From: an uncultured Lachnospiraceae bacterium
GTDB taxonomy: Bacteria > Bacillota > Clostridia > Lachnospirales > Lachnospiraceae
Length of the DNA stretch: 58,275 bases
NCBI GenBank assembly: GCA_902800325.1
Contig: CADCDW010000015.1
Coordinates: 1 to 58,275, forward strand
Direction of reading: 5' to 3'
Position 1 is the first letter of the stretch; each line of letters begins with the position of its first letter. A model generated the notes under the pieces. That model saw nothing but the letters and a program-made list of their open reading frames with translations, did no database searches and had not been told where the DNA came from. This document shows, in pieces, positions 25,582 through 34,651 of the stretch. A program made the translations under genes and the position numbers.

Positions 25582-26665
25582 GAAAAAAACCGCTTTACTT
25601 GTCAGCACTTTGGTGATATCCATGCTTTTTTCAGGCTGTGGCAAGAAAAAGGAAACAACTGAGGCGGAAACCACAACATCAGCTATAGATATAAAGCCTG
25701 TAGCAACTATGGATGGAGATGCTGAAGACATTTCAATTCTTTCCAGAGAGGGATATATTATAAGTGATCTTACAGGCGAGTGGATAGACGAAAAATATGA
25801 AAACATGAAACCGTTTTGTATCATGATAAACAACATTTCTGATGCTATGCCTCAGTCAGGGATTTCCCAGGCAGCTATAACCTATGAAATACTTGTTGAA
25901 GGCGGTATCACAAGATTTTTATGCGTATTTGATCATTATGATGACATAGAAAAGCTTGGACCGATAAGAAGTGCAAGAGTTCCTCATGTTCAGCTTGCAA
26001 AGATGTTTGACGGTTTTTATGCTCATTACGGTTGGTCTCCATCAGCTCAGGAGATGATTGAAAGTGATCCTAGTATAGCAAGTTTAAATGGTATAGTTCT
26101 CGGTGAAATAATGTATTATCGTTCAGATGATAAGCCTGCTCCTCATAATGTATTTACTAACAGCGAGCTTATAGCTTCAGGTATCGAATACAAAGGTTAT
26201 GATTATAAGCACAGCGATAATTATGAAAAGATGTTCAGCTTCAATACCAAGGACAAGCCACTCGAAAATGGTGAACCGGGTAAAAAAGTATGTACTGCTT
26301 TTAGTGACAGCCGTACTCCAACATTTGAGTATAATGAAGCAGATGGAAGATATTACAGATATCAGTATGGTGATAAACAGATTGATGCCGTAACCGGTGA
26401 GCAGTTAAGTTACAAAAATGTTATCATTATGATGGTCGAGTATACTACCGACGAAGAAGGATATTATCACTTTGTTTCATGGCGTGACAGTAATTTATAT
26501 GCATATTACTTTACTGATGGTCAATATGTTAAAGTTAATTGGAAGATGGTTAACGGTGTTCCGAAATATTTCTATGAAGACGGCACTGAACTCAGGCTTA
26601 ATCCGGGTAACACATTTGTAACTGTATTTGATTATACAATTCCGGCTGCTATAGTTATTGAATAA
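25568..26665 (+). CDS. DUF3048-domain lipoprotein (YerB-like)
   Basis: A 365-residue secreted protein with a lipoprotein signal: basic MKKTKKK, hydrophobic core, lipobox LFSGC with Cys24 as the lipidation site. The mature part has the DUF3048 hallmarks: RPFCIMINN-like KPFCIMINNISDAMPQSG, YEILVEGGITRFLCVF and LGPIRSARVPHVQLA. YerB-type proteins are surface lipoproteins of unknown function. The start overlaps ybeY, which suggests coupled translation. Confidence 0.9.
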   Translation: MKKTKKKTALLVSTLVISMLFSGCGKKKETTEAETTTSAIDIKPVATMDGDAEDISILSREGYIISDLTGEWIDEKYENMKPFCIMINNISDAMPQSGISQAAITYEILVEGGITRFLCVFDHYDDIEKLGPIRSARVPHVQLAKMFDGFYAHYGWSPSAQEMIESDPSIASLNGIVLGEIMYYRSDDKPAPHNVFTNSELIASGIEYKGYDYKHSDNYEKMFSFNTKDKPLENGEPGKKVCTAFSDSRTPTFEYNEADGRYYRYQYGDKQIDAVTGEQLSYKNVIIMMVEYTTDEEGYYHFVSWRDSNLYAYYFTDGQYVKVNWKMVNGVPKYFYEDGTELRLNPGNTFVTVFDYTIPAAIVIE

Positions 26666-26708
26666 TTTAATAAATTTTAGGAAATAATTTCTTCAGGGAG
26701 TGAATGCC

Positions 26709-27143
26709 ATGAAGAAATTATTTTTATATTTTAGTTTATTAATAACTATATTTATTGTTTCATACTATATAGCTAACGCATTATACAATCACAGTAAAAA
26801 GAAGCCTGTAGAAGATATAATCTTAACCGAAAATATAATAGAAGATGATAATCTCAATGAAGAAGATATGTTGTCGGATGAATCTGATAAAAAAGAATCG
26901 GAAAGCGTTAGTTCATTTATAAACAATAAAAAATATTCATCAAAGGATAGATATATACTCGGTATAAAGGACGGATATGTAATCGTATATTATAACGATT
27001 TAGATACTGTTTATGAATTTACGGATATTGATGCCGGAGTACTGAGTTTACTTGATAAAGAACAATTTGAAAAGATAAAAAATAATATTTCATTTGAGAC
27101 TCTTGAGGAATTATTTGATTTTCTTGAATCTATTTCAAGTTAA
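26709..27143 (+). CDS. Membrane-anchored protein with BofC C-terminal-like domain
   Basis: A 144-residue protein: an N-terminal membrane helix (about residues 3-23), an acidic, low-complexity linker (residues 30-70), and a C-terminal domain of about 70 residues. In that domain LGIKDGYVIVYYND, VYEFTDIDAG and TLEELFDFLESISS follow the pattern of the BofC C-terminal domain found in clostridial spore-related proteins. That assignment is from memory of the pattern and is tentative. ATG at 26709 follows the GGGAG site at 26696-26700; a GTG at 26700 overlaps that site. Confidence 0.6.
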   Translation: MKKLFLYFSLLITIFIVSYYIANALYNHSKKKPVEDIILTENIIEDDNLNEEDMLSDESDKKESESVSSFINNKKYSSKDRYILGIKDGYVIVYYNDLDTVYEFTDIDAGVLSLLDKEQFEKIKNNISFETLEELFDFLESISS

Positions 27144-27207
27144 ATCTACTTTATCGAGGTATATGATATACTGTTTTATCTTATGAAGTATTATGATAGG
27201 AGAGCGT

Positions 27208-28446
27208 ATGTACGATGTGTGTATAATCGGTGGTGGTGCATCCGGTATATCCTGTGCCATAACTGCTGCCCGAATGGGGCTTAGTTGTATAATACTTGAA
27301 AAAGAAGCTAAGCTTGGTAAAAAAATATATGCAACAGGAAACGGAAGATGTAATATAACCAATCATATATTTGATGATAATTATGCTTTATATTATAATT
27401 CCGATAATAATGATTACGTTTCATTTTTAAATAAGCTCTTTGATAAGAAAAATCCCGATAAGGAAATAATAGATTTTTTCTATTCTGTCGGGATAGTTAC
27501 ATATGATATAGATAATTATGTATATCCTCATTCCCTGCAGAGTTCATCTGTCATGTGGGCTTTAACAGATACATTAAAAAAATACGGTGTTAAAACGCAT
27601 TTAAAGACTCGTATCGAGGATATAAATCAATCAGACGGTTTTTATACAGTTTATACCCCAAATGAGCAAATAAAGGCTTTAAATGTTGTTTTGGCCTGTG
27701 GCGGTAAGAGCTATAAAAGCCTCGGAGGCTCTGATGCAGGTTATAAGCTGGCTGATAAGTTAAATCTTGGCTATACAGATTTAAGACCGGCTTTGTGCGG
27801 TCTAAATACCAAAGAAGATATGAGTAGCCTGGCCGGTGTCAGAGTCAAGGCAAAAGCAACACTTTACTCAGATAATAAAAAAATTGCGGATCAGGAAGGC
27901 GAAATCCAGTTTAATGATTACGGTCTGTCAGGAATTATGATATTTAATCTTTCCGGAAAAGCCGGAAAAGTATTAAAAAATGGTGAAAAGCCATATGTTT
28001 CCATAGATTTTATTCCTGATGTAAATGATTCAACAATCTTTGAATTGTTTGAGCTTAATAAATTCCGTAAGGCAAAAGCTATATTGAATAATCTGATAAA
28101 CGATAAATTGGCCGGTTATATAATTGACAATACATTATTTAATGATATATATGATACAGACAGATATAATAAGGATTATATTTTAGCCTTAATTAAGGCA
28201 TTACACAGTTTTAAACTTGAAATAACCGGACTTAGGGATTTTGACAACGCACAGGTAACAGCGGGCGGTATATCACTTGATATAATAAATCCAAAAGATA
28301 TGAGTATAAAGGACAAACCCGGCTTATATGCTGTAGGTGAGTTAACTGATATAGACGGTTTATGCGGCGGCTATAATCTTACTTATGCAATTATATCAGG
28401 CATAAGGGCAGGAAAGGGTATATATGATAAGATTAAATCAAATTAA
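27208..28446 (+). CDS. HI0933/YhiN-family FAD-dependent oxidoreductase
   Basis: A 412-residue flavoprotein. The dinucleotide-binding motif VCIIGGGASGISCAI starts at residue 4, followed by EKEAKLGKKIYATGNGRCNITN, the signature of the HI0933-like family, and a C-terminal FAD segment PGLYAVGELTDIDGLCGGYNL. Substrate unknown. ATG 27208 lies 5 bases after a GGAG site; an in-frame ATG at 27193 precedes that site. The end overlaps the next flavoprotein gene by 23 bases. Confidence 0.9.
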   Translation: MYDVCIIGGGASGISCAITAARMGLSCIILEKEAKLGKKIYATGNGRCNITNHIFDDNYALYYNSDNNDYVSFLNKLFDKKNPDKEIIDFFYSVGIVTYDIDNYVYPHSLQSSSVMWALTDTLKKYGVKTHLKTRIEDINQSDGFYTVYTPNEQIKALNVVLACGGKSYKSLGGSDAGYKLADKLNLGYTDLRPALCGLNTKEDMSSLAGVRVKAKATLYSDNKKIADQEGEIQFNDYGLSGIMIFNLSGKAGKVLKNGEKPYVSIDFIPDVNDSTIFELFELNKFRKAKAILNNLINDKLAGYIIDNTLFNDIYDTDRYNKDYILALIKALHSFKLEITGLRDFDNAQVTAGGISLDIINPKDMSIKDKPGLYAVGELTDIDGLCGGYNLTYAIISGIRAGKGIYDKIKSN

Positions 28447-30094
28447 GATAGGTGTAGATTGTTTAGATATAAAAAAATTAAACAAAGAAAATCTTTTAGA
28501 TATTTTAAATAACAATCTGGAAATACATAAAAAAATCAAATCAGTTATGAAAACATCTTCATTTCAAATAAAAAAGCTTGTTAAGCTATCTTTGGATGCA
28601 AGAGATAAAAACAGGCTTCAATTTATATTGACATTGGATATTAAATCTGATTCTGAAAAATCAATACTTTCAAAAGAAGGAAACAATAATAATATTATGT
28701 CTACCAATGATATTATATATCAACATCCGGTATATGATTTATCTTCCAAAAACATCATATCTCCTATAATAATAGGAGCAGGTCCGGCAGGATATTTTGC
28801 GGGACTTTATCTTGCCCGTATGGGTTTTAAACCTATCATTATCGAACGCGGTAAACCTGTTGACGAAAGAATAAAAGATGTTGAAAATTTCTGGAATAAC
28901 AATAAAATCAATCCCGAATCCAATGTATCTTTTGGTGAGGGCGGTGCAGGAACATTTTCGGATGGAAAGCTCAATACGGGCGTAAAGGACAAAACAGGGA
29001 GAATAAGAGCTGTTATAGATGATTTTATAAGCTTTGGCGCACCATTTGACATAAGTTATCTTTCTAAGCCACATATAGGTACAAATGAGCTTAGAAATGT
29101 TATGAAAAATATGCGATATGAAATTGAAAAACTTGGTGGAAGAATTATGTTCAATACCCGTTTTGTCGGTTTTTCATACAATGATAATAAGCTTTTAATC
29201 AGATATATTTCAAATATAAATAACGAAGAAAAATTTATAGAAACCTCTGCACTCATACTGGCTACAGGACATAGCGCAAGAGATACTTTTAAATATCTGA
29301 GCAATACTAAAATCAATATGGAACCAAAACCTTTTGCAATCGGACTTAGGATAGAACACCCTTCAATGCTTATAAATAAAGCTCAACTCGGCGAACAAAA
29401 TATAGATAAAAATCTTCCTGCAGCCGATTATAAAATGACATATCATACTTCGGACGGAAGAAATGTATATAGCTTTTGCATGTGTCCGGGAGGCTATGTT
29501 GTAAATGCATCCTCGGATGATAATCAAAGTGTTGTAAATGGTATGAGTAATCATGCAAGAGATGGCCGCAATTCCAACAGTGCCATAGTCTGTAATGTAA
29601 CACCTGAAGATTATATAAATGAAGGCTTTGGCGAATACGGTGTTTTATCGGGAGTGGAATTCCAGAAAAAATTTGAAAAAGCCGCCTTTAAAGAAGGAAA
29701 AGGAGCTATTCCCGTACAGCTTTTTAAGGATTATAAAGAAAATAGAGTATCCGTTTCTCTTGGAGAGATAAAACCGGATATTAAAGGAAAATATTCACTC
29801 GGAAATCTCAATAATTGTTTGCCAGCATATGTAAATAATGCTATAATTGAAGCAATTGCCGATTATGACCATAAATTAAAAGGCTTCGGTGATGATAATG
29901 CTGTCTTATCAGGAGTTGAAACAAGGACATCTTCACCTGTAAAACTTCCACGCGATGAGAACTATATGAGCAATCTTAATGGAATATTTCCATGTGGTGA
30001 AGGTGCAGGCTATGCAGGTGGTATTACATCTGCGGCTATTGACGGAATTAAAGTTGCCGAGGCTGTGGCAGAATATATTTATAACAGGAATTAA
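28424..30094 (+). CDS. FAD-dependent dehydrogenase (COG2509-like)
   Basis: A 556-residue flavoprotein. Residues 1-100 form an N-terminal domain ahead of the FAD site PIIIGAGPAGYFAGLYLARMG. Next come NVSFGEGGAGTFSDGKLNTG, LATGHSARDTF and PCGEGAGYAGGITSAAIDG, which are typical of this family. The reaction is uncharacterised. The start overlaps the preceding flavoprotein gene by 23 bases, with an AAGGG site inside it, so the pair is translationally coupled. The 34-bp repeat array begins 6 bases past the stop. Confidence 0.9.
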   Translation: MIRLNQIKIGVDCLDIKKLNKENLLDILNNNLEIHKKIKSVMKTSSFQIKKLVKLSLDARDKNRLQFILTLDIKSDSEKSILSKEGNNNNIMSTNDIIYQHPVYDLSSKNIISPIIIGAGPAGYFAGLYLARMGFKPIIIERGKPVDERIKDVENFWNNNKINPESNVSFGEGGAGTFSDGKLNTGVKDKTGRIRAVIDDFISFGAPFDISYLSKPHIGTNELRNVMKNMRYEIEKLGGRIMFNTRFVGFSYNDNKLLIRYISNINNEEKFIETSALILATGHSARDTFKYLSNTKINMEPKPFAIGLRIEHPSMLINKAQLGEQNIDKNLPAADYKMTYHTSDGRNVYSFCMCPGGYVVNASSDDNQSVVNGMSNHARDGRNSNSAIVCNVTPEDYINEGFGEYGVLSGVEFQKKFEKAAFKEGKGAIPVQLFKDYKENRVSVSLGEIKPDIKGKYSLGNLNNCLPAYVNNAIIEAIADYDHKLKGFGDDNAVLSGVETRTSSPVKLPRDENYMSNLNGIFPCGEGAGYAGGITSAAIDGIKVAEAVAEYIYNRN

Positions 30095-30100
30095 AGTACA

Positions 30101-30248
30101 GATATATCAGATGTTTTGTCTAATATATTGGTCTGATATATCAGATATTTTGTCTAATATATTGGTCTGATATATCAGATATTTTGTCTAATATATTGGT
30201 CTGATATATCAGATGTTTTATCCATTATATCTGTCAGATATATTTGAT
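30101..30248. repeat. 34-bp tandem repeat array with a 14-bp palindrome
   Basis: GATATATCAGAT recurs at 30101, 30135, 30169 and 30203, an exact 34-bp period. The fourth unit is degenerate and a fragment follows at 30237. Copies at 30132-30145, 30166-30179 and 30200-30213 each contain the perfect palindrome TCTGATATATCAGA. There are no spacers, so it is not CRISPR. It fills most of the 239-base gap before proB; the rest (30249-30333) is AT-rich, with a possible -10 TATAAT at 30294 but no good -35. Confidence 0.9.
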
Positions 30249-30333
30249 AAATCATATTTAAAAAATTTATATAAACTATATAAACTATATAGATATAATC
30301 AATTGATATTATATCAGAATTTGTGAGGAGAAA

Positions 30334-31185
30334 ATGAATTACAGAGAGCAATTAAAAGATAAAAAGAAGATTGTTATTAAAATTGGCTCATCATCTCTTA
30401 TGCATGATGAAACAGGACTTGTTAATTTCAGAAGGATGGAAAAACTTGTCAGGATTATATGCGATCTTAAAAATCAGGATAAGGATGTAATACTTGTTTC
30501 TTCCGGTGCCATAGCAGTCGGAAGACAGACTTTAAAGCTTAATTATAAACCTAAGACAGTTTCGTTAAAACAGGCATGTGCATCTGTTGGACAGGCTCAG
30601 CTTATGATGATGTATCAAAAGCTTTTTATGGAATATAATCATCTGGCTGCCCAGGTACTTCTTACATTTGATGCCATAACTAATGACGAAAGAAGACAAA
30701 ATGCCGAAAACGCTTTAAATGAAATACTTCAACAGGGTATAATCCCTATAGTCAATGAAAATGATACTGTTGCTACAGAAGAGATAGAATTTGGTGATAA
30801 TGATACTCTTTCAGCTATAGTTGCTCATCTTATAAATGCAGATCTGTTGATTATATTATCAGATATAGATGGTCTTTATACAGATGATCCTCATAAAAAC
30901 CCTGATGCCAAAAAATTATCTATTGTTGAAGAGATAAACGAAAAAATTGACGGTATGGCCAAAGATGCCATATCTATGTACGGTACAGGCGGTATGTCAA
31001 CAAAGATATCTGCAGCACGTATAGCAACAGATTCAGGTGCAGATATGGCTATTTTAAGTGCCGAGGATCTTGAAGTAATCAATCAGCTTATAGACGGTGA
31101 AGACGTAGGAACGCTTTTTATAGCTCATGACTCGGAAGCGTTTGATACATTTGATTTTATTGTAAATAAAGGATATAAAAATTAG
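30334..31185 (+). CDS. proB: Glutamate 5-kinase without PUA domain
   Basis: This 283-residue amino-acid kinase phosphorylates glutamate in the first step of proline synthesis. Visible motifs are KIGSSSLMH, VILVSSGAIAVGR, IVNENDTVATEEIEFGDND, LIILSDIDGLYTDDP and YGTGGMSTKISAARIA. The C-terminal PUA domain of the longer enzymes is missing, a known short form. GTGAGGAG precedes the ATG. proA follows after two unrelated small genes. Confidence 0.95.
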   Translation: MNYREQLKDKKKIVIKIGSSSLMHDETGLVNFRRMEKLVRIICDLKNQDKDVILVSSGAIAVGRQTLKLNYKPKTVSLKQACASVGQAQLMMMYQKLFMEYNHLAAQVLLTFDAITNDERRQNAENALNEILQQGIIPIVNENDTVATEEIEFGDNDTLSAIVAHLINADLLIILSDIDGLYTDDPHKNPDAKKLSIVEEINEKIDGMAKDAISMYGTGGMSTKISAARIATDSGADMAILSAEDLEVINQLIDGEDVGTLFIAHDSEAFDTFDFIVNKGYKN

Positions 31186-31240
31186 AATATTAAAACATAG
31201 GATTAAATAATATTTATTATTTTTAGGAGTTCAATAAAAT

Positions 31241-31468
31241 ATGACTGACGAAAAAATCAAAAGAATAAATGAACTTGCCCATAAAAGCAAAACTCCGGGT
31301 GGTCTTACCGAGGAAGAAAAGAAAGAACAGGCAGTTTTAAGACGAGAATTTATAGACAGTGTAAAAGGCAATTTAAAAGCACAGTTGGATAATATAAATA
31401 TACAGGAAAAAGATGGTTCTATTACACATGTAAGAGATATCCCCAAAAAGAAAAATAAAATTATGTAA
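31241..31468 (+). CDS. DUF896 family protein (YnzC-like)
   Basis: A 75-residue protein with the DUF896 helical hairpin: KIKRINELAHKSKTPGGLT, then EEKKEQAVLRREFIDSVK and NLKAQLDNI. The tail is basic. Bacillus members include YnzC, encoded in the SOS-regulated yneA operon, but function is unknown and no LexA box lies upstream here. A TAGGAG site lies 11 bases before the ATG. Confidence 0.88.
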   Translation: MTDEKIKRINELAHKSKTPGGLTEEEKKEQAVLRREFIDSVKGNLKAQLDNINIQEKDGSITHVRDIPKKKNKIM

Positions 31469-31531
31469 ACCGAAACATTCTATACTTATTATATTTAAAG
31501 TTTTTTTTAATAAAAATAATCGAGGAATCAT

Positions 31532-32080
31532 ATGACAAAAAAAGATTTTAGAGACAGTGTTTTATCTATGAGAGAAGCACTTGATAAAAAAGAAGCTGAA
31601 TATATATCGAGAGGTATCTGTTACGAGATAACAGAGCTTGCTGCATATAAAAATGCGACGGATGTCTGTCTTTATATGGCTATAAAAAACGAAGTAGACT
31701 TAACTTCGCTTATGAAACAGTGTTTTACAGATAAGAAAAATGTCTGGCTTCCACGTGTCATAGATAAGACGATGGAATTTTATGCTTATACTCCGGATAC
31801 GAAGCTTATCACAGGTGCATATGATATAAAAGAGCCTGATTCTGATAAGATTCTTTCACCTGATGATAATACTCTTATAGTTATGCCGGGAGCTGTTTTT
31901 TCAGAAAAAAAAGAACGAATAGGTTATGGCGGCGGATATTATGACAGATATATGGCCAAATACCCCTGTTGTAAAACAGTAGCACCATGTTTTGAATTAC
32001 AGGTCTATCCTGAAATTCCCACAGAAGGCCACGATATTAAACCTGACATAATAATTACAGAAGAACGAACAATCGTATAA
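31532..32080 (+). CDS. 5-formyltetrahydrofolate cyclo-ligase
   Basis: This 182-residue enzyme converts 5-formyl-THF to 5,10-methenyl-THF using ATP. Family motifs seen are the early [13 protein letters not shown] helix, [29 protein letters not shown] (the nucleotide-binding and catalytic block) and the C-terminal [14 protein letters not shown]. It lies between DUF896 and proA in what looks like one transcript with proB; the folate link to proline synthesis is not obvious. Confidence 0.93.
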   Translation: MTKKDFRDSVLSMREALDKKEAEYISRGICYEITELAAYKNATDVCLYMAIKNEVDLTSLMKQCFTDKKNVWLPRVIDKTMEFYAYTPDTKLITGAYDIKEPDSDKILSPDDNTLIVMPGAVFSEKKERIGYGGGYYDRYMAKYPCCKTVAPCFELQVYPEIPTEGHDIKPDIIITEERTIV

Positions 32081-32136
32081 ATCAATATATCCATAAAAAC
32101 TATATAACAATATGTAAAAATGGAAGGAGTTATAAT

Positions 32137-33378
32137 ATGCTTGAAGAATTAGGTGTCCGTGCCAAGGCCGCATCAAGACTTATGGCAAAGCTTGGACAAA
32201 ATGAGAAAAACAATGCACTTTTAAATGTTGCTGATGAAATTGTTGCACATGCAGATGAAATAATAGCTGCCAATGCCAACGATATGGAATATGCCAAAAA
32301 TAAAGGAATGTCAGAAGCACTTCTTGACAGACTTAAATTAACGAAAGATCGACTTGATGGGATAGCCGAGGGTGTTAGGGAAGTAGTAGCATTGGAAGAT
32401 CCTATCGGAGAAGTTCTTTCTATGAAAAAACGTCCTAACGGACTTTTAATAGGTCAAAAAAGAGTTCCTATAGGTGTAATCGGCATTATATATGAATCAA
32501 GACCTAACGTTACTGTTGATGCATTTGCACTTACTTTTAAGACAGGTAATGCAGTTATATTAAGAGGCGGAAGTGATTGTATTCATTCCAATATAGCTCT
32601 TATAAAGGTCATGAAAGAAGCACTTAGAAAATCAGGCATTACAGAAGATGCCGTAAATCTTATAGAGGATACAGACCGGGAAGTTGCAAAACAGTTCATG
32701 CGTCTTAATAAATACGTAGATTTGCTTATCCCAAGAGGTGGTGCCGGACTTATAAAAACTGTGGTTGAAAATGCGACTATTCCTGTTATAGAAACCGGAA
32801 CCGGTAACTGCCATATATTTATAGATGAGTCTGCTGATTTAAATAAAGCCATACCGATTATACAAAATGCAAAGCTTCAAAGGCTAGGTGTATGTAATGC
32901 ATGTGAATCACTTGTTATACATAAAAATATCGCCGACAGAGCTATTCCGCTTATAGTTGAAATGCTCAGTGAAAATGATTGTGAGATAAGAGGCGATGAA
33001 ACCGCTGTTTCGATTTCATCATACATAAAGCCTGCTACTGATGAAGATTATGGTACAGAATATCTTGCCAAGATAATCTCGGCAAAGGTTGTAGATAATA
33101 TAGATGAAGCAATCGAACATATCAATAAATACAGTACAGGACATTCGGAAGCCATAATTACAGAGGATTATGAAAATTCACAAAGATTCCTTGATGAAAT
33201 TGACTCAGCCTGCGTATATGTTAATGCTTCAACAAGATTTACTGACGGATTTATGTTTGGCTTTGGAGCCGAAATAGGAATATCCACGCAAAAGCTTCAT
33301 GCCCGCGGTCCTATGGGACTATTAGCACTTACCTCCACCAAATATATAATCTATGGTAACGGACAGATCAGAGAATAG
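32137..33378 (+). CDS. proA: Gamma-glutamyl phosphate reductase
   Basis: This 413-residue NADPH-dependent aldehyde-dehydrogenase-like enzyme is the second proline enzyme. The signature [15 protein letters not shown] supplies the catalytic Cys, with [49 protein letters not shown] and the C-terminal [16 protein letters not shown] also present. Full length, with a GGAAGGAG site. A palindromic repeat cluster follows its stop. Confidence 0.97.
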   Translation: MLEELGVRAKAASRLMAKLGQNEKNNALLNVADEIVAHADEIIAANANDMEYAKNKGMSEALLDRLKLTKDRLDGIAEGVREVVALEDPIGEVLSMKKRPNGLLIGQKRVPIGVIGIIYESRPNVTVDAFALTFKTGNAVILRGGSDCIHSNIALIKVMKEALRKSGITEDAVNLIEDTDREVAKQFMRLNKYVDLLIPRGGAGLIKTVVENATIPVIETGTGNCHIFIDESADLNKAIPIIQNAKLQRLGVCNACESLVIHKNIADRAIPLIVEMLSENDCEIRGDETAVSISSYIKPATDEDYGTEYLAKIISAKVVDNIDEAIEHINKYSTGHSEAIITEDYENSQRFLDEIDSACVYVNASTRFTDGFMFGFGAEIGISTQKLHARGPMGLLALTSTKYIIYGNGQIRE

Positions 33379-33398
33379 AAATAATATATATATGTTAA

Positions 33399-33593
33399 TA
33401 CTTCTTTGATAAATAAAGTACTAAGCGTAGCGTGAGCGACAGCGAGCTACGCGTGTACTTATATTTATCAAAGAAGTATAAACAAGAAGAAAAAGCATAG
33501 CGTGAGCGACAGCGAGCTACGCGTATACTTATATTTATCAAAGAAGTATGAACAAGAAGGAAAAAGCATAGCGTGAGCGACAGCGAGCTACGC
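33399..33593. repeat. Palindromic repeat cluster, three ~70-bp units
   Basis: A GC-rich core of the form GCRTAGC-N14-GCTACGC occurs at 33425-33452, 33495-33522 and 33566-33593 (periods 70 and 71). The first unit has the full palindrome: a 17-bp arm TACTTCTTTGATAAATA (33399-33415) pairs perfectly with 33462-33478, then AAGTAC/GTACTT, then GCGTAGC/GCTACGC, giving an 80-base hairpin. Units two and three repeat the 3' arm and the core. This fills the gap between proA and the MoxR gene. Confidence 0.9.
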
Positions 33594-33654
33594 ATATATC
33601 TTATTTATCAGTGTAAATCAGGTACGAAATAAAAAAGAAAGGAAATACTATAAT

Positions 33655-34473
33655 ATGAACGAAATGAAATTTACCGGCTCTAAAGAGTATGTGGCTTCAC
33701 CGGAGCTTATGGCTGCAGTTGATGTCGCAAGAGCCTTAGAAAAGCCATTACTAATTAAAGGTGAACCGGGAACCGGAAAAACTATGCTTGCAGAAGCTAT
33801 AAGTCAGGCTTTTGATATGCCACTTTATATATGGAATATAAAATCTACTACAAAGGCTCAGGACGGTCTTTACGTATATGATACCATCCAAAGACTTTAT
33901 GACAGCCAGTTTGGTGAGGAGGGTGTAGACGATATCAAAAGATATATCAAACTTGGTAAGCTCGGTGAAGCATTTAAGTCCGAGAAACAGGTTATACTGC
34001 TTATAGATGAAATAGATAAAGCAGACCTTGAATTCCCGAACGATTTACTTTGGGAGCTTGACAAAATGGAATTTTATATACATGAAACAAAGGAGACTAT
34101 AAAGGCTAAAACAAGACCTATAGTTATAATCACTTCTAATGCCGAAAAAGAACTTCCGGATGCATTTCTCAGAAGATGTATATTTCATTACATTTCTTTT
34201 CCTGAAAAAGAAGAAATGGATGAAATTGTAAGAGTTCATTTTGATAATATAGATGAAAATCTTCTGAAACAGGCTATGGATACCTTTTATTGGATAAGAA
34301 GCATAAAAGAAGTCAGAAAAAAGCCGAGTACATCTGAATTAATTGATTGGCTCAATGCACTTACCATAGGCGGCATAGATCCTGAAACCATAAGACAAAA
34401 GCTTCCTTATCTCGGAGTATTGATTAAAAAAGATGAGGATGTTGACATAGTTAATAAGAGAAAAATATATTAG
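33655..34473 (+). CDS. MoxR-type AAA+ ATPase
   Basis: A 272-residue AAA+ protein with Walker A GEPGTGKT (residues 36-43), Walker B VILLIDEIDKAD (about 113-124), sensor 1 VIITSNAEKELPDAFLRRC with the arginine finger region, and a small C-terminal lid. MoxR ATPases act as chaperones that load metals or remodel complexes together with a VWA partner. The partner is encoded next, 178 bases downstream. An AAAGGAAAT ribosome site precedes the ATG. Confidence 0.93.
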   Translation: MNEMKFTGSKEYVASPELMAAVDVARALEKPLLIKGEPGTGKTMLAEAISQAFDMPLYIWNIKSTTKAQDGLYVYDTIQRLYDSQFGEEGVDDIKRYIKLGKLGEAFKSEKQVILLIDEIDKADLEFPNDLLWELDKMEFYIHETKETIKAKTRPIVIITSNAEKELPDAFLRRCIFHYISFPEKEEMDEIVRVHFDNIDENLLKQAMDTFYWIRSIKEVRKKPSTSELIDWLNALTIGGIDPETIRQKLPYLGVLIKKDEDVDIVNKRKIY

Positions 34474-34514
34474 AAATTATACTAAATATAAAAAGAACTG
34501 AAATAATTTTTTAT

Positions 34515-34580
34515 ATTAAAAATACCCGAAATTGCTTTTAATATTAAAAATACCCGAAATTGTTTTTAATATTAAAAATT
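34515..34580. repeat. 28-bp direct repeat between the MoxR and VWA genes
   Basis: ATTAAAAATACCCGAAATTG starts at 34515 and recurs at 34543; a third start at 34571 breaks off after ten bases. The period is exactly 28 bp and the two full copies differ at one position. The rest of this 178-base gap is AT-rich, with no promoter I would call. Confidence 0.85.
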
Positions 34581-34651
34581 AGATGCTGAGTTTAATTAGT
34601 TCATTATTTATTATTTATAAGTAATATTCGTATAAGAGGAGAATCTGTTAA

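Noticed and set aside
30101-30248. The regular 34-bp repeats look like a CRISPR array at first sight.
   Set aside because: The units are head to tail with no unique spacers, and no cas gene is in the window.
30249-30333. A proB promoter using TATAAT at 30294.
   Set aside because: The region 16-18 bases upstream has no acceptable -35, and the sequence is AT-rich throughout, so chance -10 matches are expected.
33395-33595. Open frame of 66 codons on the - strand across the palindromic repeats.
   Set aside because: It exists only because the repeat lacks stops in that frame. The translation is repetitive and there is no ribosome site.
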